Shown in pieces: positions 43,368 through 50,743 of a stretch of DNA of 64,000 nucleotides; within the stretch, counting starts at the first letter, position 1, and each line of letters begins with the position of its first letter. A program made the position numbers and the translations under genes. The stretch comes from Ardenticatenaceae bacterium (GTDB lineage Bacteria > Chloroflexota > Anaerolineae > Promineifilales > Promineifilaceae). The DNA is taken from positions 434,001-498,000 of the forward strand of contig JACKBX010000004.1 of NCBI GenBank assembly GCA_020634375.1. Direction: 5' to 3'. Under the pieces are notes generated by a model. It searched no databases, had not been told where the DNA came from, and saw only the letters and a list, made by a program, of their open reading frames with translations.

Positions 43368-44078
43368 TTACTGACTACTGGCTTTTTCGCGCTTGGCGAT
43401 GCGCTTGGCGCGGGGGCCAACGACGCGCTCGTTGCCTTCAATGAGGCGCTTGATATTGGGGCGCAGCGCCCACAGAACGATGCCCATTGTGATTAGACCG
43501 CCAACTAGATAAGCGGGGGAAGAGTCTATGCGCATTGCGTAGCGGATGCCGAAAACGATGGGGATGATAGCGGCCATCGCCATTGAGGCGACGGAGGCCA
43601 TGCCTACGCCCACCAGCAGCCCAACCATGACTGCCAGACCAATGGGAAACATCGGCCACCAGACTCCAGTTGACCAACCCACATTAGGCCCCGTACCCGC
43701 ACCACCACGCCAGCCAATGAAGACCAGCTTGCCTTCTTTGCGCCGCCAAGAGAGAAAGACAGACCAGTTGTGACCAACCACAGTCATAACACCGGCGGCA
43801 ATGACAGCCCAGGGCAGTGCTGTGTCGCTGAGTACGTTTGCCAGGATGAGCTTACTCAGCCAGACACCCATGAATCCTTTGAATACATCACTGAGGCCGG
43901 TGATGGTTCCCACTTGCCAGCCTGCCGCTCGTAATGAATTAGTCCCTCCGGTGCGGCCGCTGCCAAAGTCGCGCAGATCAATATCTTTACGTTTAATTCT
44001 CACGTACAGAAATCCAAACGGGATTGCTCCCCATAGATAACCGATAATGCCTGCTACGACGAAATAAAGTATGTTCAT
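43368..44078 (-). CDS. plsY: Acyl-phosphate:glycerol-3-phosphate acyltransferase PlsY
   Basis: 236 residues, multi-pass membrane protein with the three PlsY signature regions: YLWGAIPFGFLYVRIKRKDIDLRDFGSGRTGGTNSLRAAG (motif 1, normally GSGNxGATN), GHNWSVFLSWRRKEGK with its following GWRGGAGTGPNVG (motif 2) and a less clear third motif. It transfers the acyl group made by PlsX to glycerol-3-phosphate. The charged C-terminus (KRLIEGNERVVGPRAKRIAKREK) is longer than usual. Confidence 0.92.
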   Translation of the reverse strand: MNILYFVVAGIIGYLWGAIPFGFLYVRIKRKDIDLRDFGSGRTGGTNSLRAAGWQVGTITGLSDVFKGFMGVWLSKLILANVLSDTALPWAVIAAGVMTVVGHNWSVFLSWRRKEGKLVFIGWRGGAGTGPNVGWSTGVWWPMFPIGLAVMVGLLVGVGMASVASMAMAAIIPIVFGIRYAMRIDSSPAYLVGGLITMGIVLWALRPNIKRLIEGNERVVGPRAKRIAKREKASSQ

Positions 44079-44116
44079 TCTGCTCCTCGCTGTTTTTCGT
44101 TTTTGGAATTTCTACT

Positions 44117-44145
44117 TTCTCGGAAACTATCAGTTTCTGGGAGAA
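44117..44145 (-). terminator. Hairpin between the JAMM and plsY genes
   Basis: TTCTC-G-GAAACT (44117-44128) pairs with AGTTTC-TGG-GAGAA (44132-44145) around ATC. It lies in the 143-bp gap after the JAMM gene stop and before the plsY start (both minus strand). No clear T-run, so it may be a regulatory site instead. Confidence 0.35.
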
Positions 44146-44221
44146 TAATCAAGGTATTCTATATAAACACAGGTCTCTGGAGTTAGTTGCTTGTTTGCCG
44201 TGAAACGCGACAAGTTTGCAG

Positions 44222-44641
44222 TTACATTTCTTGTATGGAAATCGCTACTTCGTGAACCTCATTGCTCTCAATAAAAAAACCGCGCACGTGAGGGGTGTGA
44301 CGGTTTTGGAGGGATATGATGAGGTAGACGACGCCGGGGTAGTAAGCAAGGGCAATGTCTGTAGGGGAGGGTGTTTGTGGGCCACGTGGGTGGGAATGAT
44401 AGATGGCGAGCAATTCGCTGTCATGCTCTTCTATGTGCAGCATGGCCTGAAGCTGCTGCACGGGGGCCATTTCGTAGCGGGTGGGGCTGTGTAGCTGATT
44501 TTCGATGGCGTAAAGGTGGCTGGCACGGCCGTTCTCTCCTCCCAATAAGCCACATGCCTCCAACGGGTACTCAGCCTGCGCCTGAGCCAGCATCACGTGC
44601 AGCAGGTTGGCAGGGACGGTTAATCGAGTGGGTCGTGTCAT
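44222..44641 (-). CDS. JAMM/MPN+ (M67) metallopeptidase
   Basis: 139 residues, a compact stand-alone JAMM domain. The zinc motif is complete: Glu in YPLEACGLLGGE and H-x-H-x7-S-x2-D in IYHSHPRGPQTPSPTDIALA. Bacterial proteins of this size resemble Mec+/CysO-type and ubiquitin-like-protein peptidases, which release a C-terminal extension from a sulfur carrier. No ThiS/MoaD-like gene is near. Its ATG overlaps the stop of the MocR regulator gene (ATGA), so it is translated coupled to it. Confidence 0.92.
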   Translation of the reverse strand: MTRPTRLTVPANLLHVMLAQAQAEYPLEACGLLGGENGRASHLYAIENQLHSPTRYEMAPVQQLQAMLHIEEHDSELLAIYHSHPRGPQTPSPTDIALAYYPGVVYLIISLQNRHTPHVRGFFIESNEVHEVAISIQEM

Positions 44642-46068
44642 GCCAGCACCTTTGCCAGCCGCCGCACACCTTCCTCAATATCTGTTTCGCTGAGTCCGCT
44701 GAATCCCAGCATGATTGAAGGTGGGGCAGGCCGTTGTAAATGATAAGCCGCGCCGGGATAAACGCCCACGCCTGCATCTGCCGCACGGCGCACCAGTGCA
44801 GCCTCGTCACACGCCTCGCTTAGGTAGAGCATGACATGCAGCCCAGCCGGAGCCGAAGAATAGTGCACGCGCTGCGGCAAATAATCGGCCAATGCCTGCA
44901 CCAACACCTGCCGCCGCTGCCCATAGGCTTCCCGCAAATGGTGCAAATGGCGCTCGAAGTGTCCTTCGGTGATGAAGTCGGCGACGGCCGCCTGCGTCAA
45001 CGTGGGCGCTCCGCGATCCACCAGTTCTTTGGCGCGGAGGAAGGGTGTCAGCAGTGGTTCTGGCAGTACGACGTAGCCCAGGCGCAGCGCCGGGAAGAGG
45101 ACTTTGGAGAAGGTGCCCAGGTAGATGACACGGCCGTCTTCATCCAATCCTTGCAGCGCGGCCAGGGGACGGCCGTCATAACGCAGTTCGCCGTCATAAT
45201 CATCTTCAATGAGCAGGGCGTCGTGGCGGCGTGCCCAGTGCAGCAAGGCCAGGCGTCGTGGCAGCGGCATTGTGCCGCCGCGCGGGAACTGGTTGGACGG
45301 CGTGACGAAGGCCAGCCGGGCACGGCTTTCGGCGGGGATGGCTTCTACCGCAAAGCCTGTTTCGTCTACGGGAACGGCCGTTACCTTTGCGCCGCGCAGC
45401 CGGAACAACTCGAAAGCGGCCGTGTAGCCGGGAGTCTCCACCAGCGCTTCGTCTCGATGCCCCAGCAGCAGGCGGGCCAAAATGTCTAGTGCCTGCTGTG
45501 CCCCGCTGACAATGACCACTTGTTCTGGGGTGCATTGCACACCGCGCAGCCGCTGCAAATAATCGGCCAATGCCTGACGCAGCGGGTAGAACCCGGCGAC
45601 GGAGCCATAGCGGGAAAGCATCACGTCATCGGTGCTGAGATAGCGGGCCAGCAGCCGCCGCCAAATATCGTAGGGGAAGATGTGCGGGAAGGAACGGCCG
45701 AATCCAAAATCAATCGGTTGGCGCACCGCTCCCTGGGTTACTTTGCGGTGCTTAGCTTGTAGCACACGCTGCCCCCAAGGGGAGAGCGCGGGTGTGAATG
45801 AATCTGACAGGGCTGGTACAGGGAGAGGTAAGTCAGCGGCGACAAAAGTTCCCGCACCGAGGCGGCTGACAATGAATCCTTCGGCTTGCAACTGCGCGAA
45901 CGCCTCCAAGACGGTGACGCGTGCAACACCGGCTTGCTGCGCCAGGGCGCGGCTGGCGGGCAGCTTGCAACCCGGCAGCAGATCGCCGTGCAGTATTTGC
46001 TGCCGGATTTGCCAGTAAAGCTGCCAGTATTTCGGCCGTTCTGCTTGTTCGTTGATGTGGAGATCCAT
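44638..46068 (-). CDS. MocR/PdxR-type regulator (GntR HTH fused to aminotransferase fold)
   Basis: 476 residues. The N-terminal winged helix (PKYWQLYWQIRQQILHGDLLPGCKLPASRALAQQ, VTVLEAFAQLQAEGFIVSRLGAGTFVA) is joined to a type-I PLP aminotransferase-like domain. The latter carries VIVSGAQQALDILARLLLGHRDEALVETPGY, LLIEDDYDGELRYDG and the Schiff-base Lys in YLGTFSKVLFPALRLGYV. Such proteins sense PLP or an amino acid and regulate pdx or amino-acid genes. Here the coupled target is a JAMM peptidase, which is unusual. Divergent from TetR across 251 bp. Confidence 0.93.
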   Translation of the reverse strand: MDLHINEQAERPKYWQLYWQIRQQILHGDLLPGCKLPASRALAQQAGVARVTVLEAFAQLQAEGFIVSRLGAGTFVAADLPLPVPALSDSFTPALSPWGQRVLQAKHRKVTQGAVRQPIDFGFGRSFPHIFPYDIWRRLLARYLSTDDVMLSRYGSVAGFYPLRQALADYLQRLRGVQCTPEQVVIVSGAQQALDILARLLLGHRDEALVETPGYTAAFELFRLRGAKVTAVPVDETGFAVEAIPAESRARLAFVTPSNQFPRGGTMPLPRRLALLHWARRHDALLIEDDYDGELRYDGRPLAALQGLDEDGRVIYLGTFSKVLFPALRLGYVVLPEPLLTPFLRAKELVDRGAPTLTQAAVADFITEGHFERHLHHLREAYGQRRQVLVQALADYLPQRVHYSSAPAGLHVMLYLSEACDEAALVRRAADAGVGVYPGAAYHLQRPAPPSIMLGFSGLSETDIEEGVRRLAKVLA

Positions 46069-46123
46069 AGAGTACCTTTGTAAATGCGCTTACTACACAG
46101 TAACAAAAGTAATAAACACCTCT

Positions 46124-46181
46124 GTCATGTCTGCGAAGGTAGGCATCCATCTTTTGGATTCTCGCTTGCGCGGGCATGACG
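46124..46181. repeat. REP-like bipartite palindromic element
   Basis: Two adjacent imperfect hairpins between outer arms GTCATG (46124-46129) and CATGAC (46175-46180) and inner arms ATCCA (46145-46149) and TGGAT (46155-46159). The core TGGATTCTCGCTTGCGCGGG is close to the TGGATTCCCGC...GCGGGAATGAC element scattered through many bacterial genomes. A single copy is seen in this window. Confidence 0.6.
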
Positions 46182-46230
46182 AGTTCATAAAACTTATGTT
46201 ACGGTGTACTTACTTACTGATTTTTTAGGA

Positions 46231-46247
46231 ATGACTTAAATCGTCAT
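46231..46247. promoter_or_regulatory. Candidate TetR operator
   Basis: ATGACTTAAATCGTCAT has 5-bp inverted arms around 7 bp and lies upstream of TATACAATATTATA, which offers -10-like boxes for the TetR gene. The position suits autoregulation, but the site is unverified. Confidence 0.35.
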
Positions 46248-46319
46248 ACCGTATACAATATTATATGATGATGTAAGGAACTGGTGTGCCCCGGAATAGC
46301 GAGAAGTTTGGTTGAACCC

Positions 46320-46934
46320 ATGCCCTATCGAAGCACAGACAAGACACGGAAAAAGAAGGACAGTAAACGCACGGCAATGATGCAAGCGGCCGTGCGGGTG
46401 TTTGCCGAAAGAGGATACCACGATGCGACTGTACGTGACATTGTGAGTGCGGCAGATGTGGCGGTGGGGACTTTTTATTTTTATTTCCCGGATAAAGAGA
46501 CGTTGTTTGTGCATTTGTATGAGGAAACGGCCGATTTTCTAATTCGCACGATTCGGCAGGCTGTTGTGAACCGGGCGACGCTGCCACAGCAGTTGGCGAT
46601 GGGCTTGCAAGCCTATGTGAATATTGCAGTCTATGAACCAGCGGTGGTGCAGTTGCTGCTGGTGGGGGGCGTCGGCGCGGTGCTGTCGTTAATAGAGAAG
46701 CGGGCGGTTTTCCGCGAGAATCTGATTGCGATGTGGCAGGCTCCGCTGGAGCAGGCTATGCAAAAAGGGGTGATTGCCCCGCAAAATTTGCGGCGCACGG
46801 CGGAGGCGCTGGCGGGGGCGTTTGATGAGGTGGTCTTGAATTTATTGGGTCATCCTAATCCAGAAGCGGAGGCGGGAACGGCCGTGCAAGAAATGACGCA
46901 ATTTGCACTACGTGCGGTCGTGTACAAGGGGTAG
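46320..46934 (+). CDS. TetR/AcrR-family transcriptional regulator
   Basis: 204 residues from ATG 46320; a GTG at 46284 behind AAGGAA could add 12 residues. The HTH is canonical: MMQAAVRVFAERGYHDATVRDIVSAADVAVGTFYFYFPDKETLFVHLYEE. The ligand domain starts near residue 60 and is too variable to name a ligand. It is followed after 16 bp by the six-GAF histidine kinase gene, so it probably controls its own operon. No drug pump or dehydrogenase is adjacent. Confidence 0.92.
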   Translation: MPYRSTDKTRKKKDSKRTAMMQAAVRVFAERGYHDATVRDIVSAADVAVGTFYFYFPDKETLFVHLYEETADFLIRTIRQAVVNRATLPQQLAMGLQAYVNIAVYEPAVVQLLLVGGVGAVLSLIEKRAVFRENLIAMWQAPLEQAMQKGVIAPQNLRRTAEALAGAFDEVVLNLLGHPNPEAEAGTAVQEMTQFALRAVVYKG

Positions 46935-46950
46935 TATCACCACAGCCACT

Positions 46951-49900
46951 ATGAGCGAACAAGACGCAACCATTCATATCCTCATTCAGACGCTCAGCGC
47001 GAACGGCCGTCTCCTTGACGACATCGACACGTATCTTGAGCAGGCTGTTTCGCAGATCAAAGACACCTTGGGCTATTATCATGTTCAAGTGTATTTGACC
47101 GATAGTTTATCCCCTGCGCTTGTGCTGCACAGTGGAACGGGTGAGGAAGGGCGGCGTCGCAAACAAATGCGCTTTTCTCTGCCCATTAGCGCCCGGCGCA
47201 GCCTGGTTGCGCAGTCTGCCCGCGAGAAAACGCCAGTCATTGTGAATGATACGCGCCAGACACCCCATCATTTGCCCAATGCCCTGTTACCAAAAACGCG
47301 TGCCGAAGCCGCCATTCCCCTGATTTGGGAAGAGCAGCTATTAGGCGTGCTGGATGTGCAGCACAGTGAGCCGGACTATTTTGACGTTGCACAGCGTTTG
47401 CTTTTGGAGGTTTTGGCAAAAGAGGTGGCAACGACGTTGGCCTTTGCCCAATTAAAGCAGGGACAGACTCGTTTACAGGCACATTTAACGGCGTTTGATG
47501 CATTGGGAACGGCCGTAAGCAATGCCGCTGACGAAAATGAACTCATTGAACAAGCAACCCAAATTATTATACAAGCCCTTCAGGCCGACAACGCTGGTCT
47601 CGGATTTATCGAGTCCCAAAGCGGCAACTTGCGTATGCATCGATCTTACCAGCTTAACGTTGGTTGGGGGCGGCCTGCACTGGTGACCGGCCCTGGTGAA
47701 GGAGTCACCGGTCGTGTGTTGGCCTCCGGGCAGCCCTGGCGTATTCCTGATGTGTCGCAAGAACCGGCTTATATTGGGAACCCTGCCATCCATTCCGAGT
47801 TGTGCGTGCCCATTCGAGAAAATGGTCAGGTGATCGGTGTGATTAACGTGGAGAGCGTGCGCTTAAATGCCTTTTGTGAAGCTGATGAGGCATTCTTGTT
47901 GATTGTTGCCAATCAGTTAGCCACCGCTTTTCAAAAAATCCGATTAGCAGGCACATTTAGCCGTCAGCTAGAGGAAAAAGACACCCTGTTAGCGATGATG
48001 CGGGCCATTTCGTCCCTGCAATTGGAAGATGTATTGAATGCTATTGCCCAAGAGGCAAAAGACCTTTTGCAAGGAGATGCCAGCCGCATCTATTTATTGG
48101 AACCGGACGAAGAAGCACTCCATTGTGTGGCCGTGTGGGCAGACGCAGCCGAGGCTGTGCGCCAGTTTCCGGTGAAGATAGGACAGGGTATTACAGGAAG
48201 TGTGGCATTAAGCGGTGTGCCGGAGATTGTGCCCAACACGCGTTATGATCGCCGTGCGCTTTATATTCCAGGGACGCCGCCCCGCGATAATGCGGCTATC
48301 TTTGCACCACTCAAACTGCGCCAAAAGGTGTTGGGGGTGATGAGTATCGTCCGCAATGATTTGAATCGGCCTTTTACCCCAACAGACCTGACTTTGTTAA
48401 CGACAATTGCTGAGCAGGCTGCATTGGCGATTGAAAATGCAAGGCTCTTTGCTGCAGAGCGACGGAAGCGGGAAGAGTTTAGTGCGTTGAATGCGGTTGC
48501 GGCCGTTAGCGTGGAAGCGGTGACGGAAGATGACTTATTAGAGAGAGCTACGCGGTTTATTGGGGCCAGGTTATTCACCGACAGTTTTGGCGTGATGCTG
48601 TTGGATGAGGTAAGCGGTGTGCTGCGCACGCATCACACTTATTGGGGGCCAGAGGCGACGGTTCCAATTGATGGCAGTATTGCCGGGCAGGTTGTGCAAA
48701 CGGGATTGCCTTTCCGAACAGCAGATGTTGCCCGTGAAGTTCGTTTCTTTGAGGCGCAGGTTTTTGAAATGGGGGCGCAGATGCACGCGAAGTTGTGTGT
48801 GCCTCTATCGGTGTCTGGAAAAGTGGTGGGTGTGCTGAATGCGGAGAGCAAGCAGCCTGGTGTGCTGACAGATGCGGATGAGAAGCTGTTGCTGACATTG
48901 GCAAAGCAGATGTCTACTGCATTGAAGAAGATTGAGCTTTTGGAGATGGAGCGAAAGCGGACGATGCAGCAGCGGGCGCTGGCTGAGGTGGCGGGGCTGT
49001 TGTTGTCTAAGCTGAGTTTTCGGGAGTTGTGGACGGCCGTTTCTGAGGCTGCTGAACAAACGTTGCAAGTTGATAGGACAGCTATCTTCCTTGCTGGCTT
49101 GAATGAGGGGCGGCTTGTTTGCGCTTATCGCAACAATCTTTCCACGCGATTTACTGACGAGCTAGCGGCTCATTTTGATCAGACTTCTGAAAACCGCTTA
49201 CTGCATCGTCGTGAGCCTGTCTTGCAGCATAATGTTCTCCAGTACAGCCAGAATGTGCAAATGCTAGACCTGTATAGGCAAGAGGGTTTTCATTCGTATG
49301 CGCTTTTCCCCTTGCATTCGAATGGTGACTTTTTGGGATTGATTGCTGTGTACCGCGACACGGCCGTTCCATTTAGCAATGATGATGTGAGCACGGGGCA
49401 AGCTTTGGCAAAGATGACGGCCGTTGCCGTGCAAAATGTCCAGCTTTTCACCGAGCGTGCCCATACCTTGCTCAAAGAGAAGCAAATCAATGCGCTGATT
49501 CATCAACTCAACGAAGAAAAAGATATGCCAACCATTCTGGCGACCGTTATCCAGAAAACGGCCGTTCTAATAGGAGCTGAAGCGGGATTTGTAAGTTTGA
49601 TACTCGAAGGAACCATCATGACTTACTACCCGTACAACATTCCACCCCATCTCAACCTAAATCCCACGACGCATGGTAAGGGCATTGCCTGGCATATAGT
49701 CGATACCAGTGAATCCATCTTACTGGCCCATTACAAGCAACATCCGCAAGCCATTCCCAAATGGATCAATGCTGGTATTCAGGCCTTTCTTGGCGTGCCC
49801 CTGCTCGCCCATAACACCGTTCAAGGCACATTGTGTTTACTCAACTTCTCAAAACACAAACCGTTCACATCTGGGGATCGTATCTTAGCAGAATCACTTG

Positions 49901-50691
49901 CCCGTCAGGCTGGATTAGCCATATACAACGCACGCCATACCGAAGAACAAAACCAACGTATGAGCCAACTAGCTGTATCTCTTGCTCGTCAGGAAGAGTT
50001 AGATCGGGCCAAAGATAATTTTGTGCATACAGTGACCCATGAACTACGCACGCCATTAGGCATCATTATGGGGCATACCGAACTGTTAGAGAGCGGCATT
50101 TTGGGCGAACTCCCTGCAACACAGCAAGAATCCGTTACCATTATCGCCCGTCGGGTGCGTATGATAACCGATATGCTTGATGATCTGGGTGTCTTATTGG
50201 CTGCCCAAACCCAAGAAACACATCCCGAAGTTATCCAACCCTCCCAATTTATTAACTCTATCCTGACAGATTTCCAGCTTAAAGCAGAAGAAATTGATTT
50301 AAGCCTGATTGCTGAGATACCGAACGCCCTCCCTGCTGTCACTGGAGATGTGACCCATTTACGGCGTGTGTTTGACAACTTACTGTCTAACGCATTCAAA
50401 TTCACTCCGGCTGGGGGCCGTGTCACAGTTCGCGCTGCTGTGGAAGGTGAATACGTGCTGCTTTTTGTAACCGATACGGGGGTAGGTATGCCCTCTGACC
50501 AATTGGGGCGCATCTTTGAGCGTTTTTATCAGGTGCGCGGGCATAAAAATATGAACCCACACGGGAGCGGGTTGGGTTTAGCGTTAGTAAAAGAAATTGT
50601 GGAGGCGCACAAAGGTTACGTGCATGTAGAAAGCGAAGAGGGTAAGGGTTCTACGTTTGAGGTCGCGCTGCCAATTACACAAAAGATGTGA
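46951..50691 (+). CDS. Cytoplasmic histidine kinase with six tandem GAF domains
   Basis: 1246 residues from ATG 46951, no TM helix. Six GAF-type sensor domains follow each other (roughly 20-165, 180-330, 345-495, 510-660, 680-830, 850-1000). Each ends in a motif such as GVLDVQHSE, GVINVESV, GVMSIV, GVLNAES, GLIAVYRD and GTLCLLNF. A kinase core follows: H-box VTHELRTPLGIIMGHTELLESG, N-box NLLSNAFKFTPAGG, DTGVGMP and GSGLGLALVKEIVEAHKG. GAF domains bind small molecules or chromophores; no bilin Cys-His motif was seen. No response regulator is adjacent, so its partner is unknown. Confidence 0.93.
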   Translation: MSEQDATIHILIQTLSANGRLLDDIDTYLEQAVSQIKDTLGYYHVQVYLTDSLSPALVLHSGTGEEGRRRKQMRFSLPISARRSLVAQSAREKTPVIVNDTRQTPHHLPNALLPKTRAEAAIPLIWEEQLLGVLDVQHSEPDYFDVAQRLLLEVLAKEVATTLAFAQLKQGQTRLQAHLTAFDALGTAVSNAADENELIEQATQIIIQALQADNAGLGFIESQSGNLRMHRSYQLNVGWGRPALVTGPGEGVTGRVLASGQPWRIPDVSQEPAYIGNPAIHSELCVPIRENGQVIGVINVESVRLNAFCEADEAFLLIVANQLATAFQKIRLAGTFSRQLEEKDTLLAMMRAISSLQLEDVLNAIAQEAKDLLQGDASRIYLLEPDEEALHCVAVWADAAEAVRQFPVKIGQGITGSVALSGVPEIVPNTRYDRRALYIPGTPPRDNAAIFAPLKLRQKVLGVMSIVRNDLNRPFTPTDLTLLTTIAEQAALAIENARLFAAERRKREEFSALNAVAAVSVEAVTEDDLLERATRFIGARLFTDSFGVMLLDEVSGVLRTHHTYWGPEATVPIDGSIAGQVVQTGLPFRTADVAREVRFFEAQVFEMGAQMHAKLCVPLSVSGKVVGVLNAESKQPGVLTDADEKLLLTLAKQMSTALKKIELLEMERKRTMQQRALAEVAGLLLSKLSFRELWTAVSEAAEQTLQVDRTAIFLAGLNEGRLVCAYRNNLSTRFTDELAAHFDQTSENRLLHRREPVLQHNVLQYSQNVQMLDLYRQEGFHSYALFPLHSNGDFLGLIAVYRDTAVPFSNDDVSTGQALAKMTAVAVQNVQLFTERAHTLLKEKQINALIHQLNEEKDMPTILATVIQKTAVLIGAEAGFVSLILEGTIMTYYPYNIPPHLNLNPTTHGKGIAWHIVDTSESILLAHYKQHPQAIPKWINAGIQAFLGVPLLAHNTVQGTLCLLNFSKHKPFTSGDRILAESLARQAGLAIYNARHTEEQNQRMSQLAVSLARQEELDRAKDNFVHTVTHELRTPLGIIMGHTELLESGILGELPATQQESVTIIARRVRMITDMLDDLGVLLAAQTQETHPEVIQPSQFINSILTDFQLKAEEIDLSLIAEIPNALPAVTGDVTHLRRVFDNLLSNAFKFTPAGGRVTVRAAVEGEYVLLFVTDTGVGMPSDQLGRIFERFYQVRGHKNMNPHGSGLGLALVKEIVEAHKGYVHVESEEGKGSTFEVALPITQKM

Positions 50692-50694
50692 TGT

Positions 50695-50741
50695 GTGAGG
50701 CATGAAACGTGACCGGAGATTCATCACGTTTCACGCCTCAC
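50695..50741. terminator. Bidirectional hairpin of GTGAAACGT-type repeat
   Basis: GTGAGGC (50695-50701) pairs with GCCTCAC (50735-50741), and TGAAACGTGA (50703-50712) with TCACGTTTCA (50724-50733), one mismatch between. It fills the gap between the convergent kinase and amidase genes. A related word set occurs at 16915-16956. Confidence 0.7.
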
Positions 50742-50743
50742 GT

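Noticed and set aside
46093..46180. Small minus-strand open frame reading MPAQARIQKMDAYLRR
   Set aside because: This is the translation of the REP-like palindromic element, a common annotation artefact.
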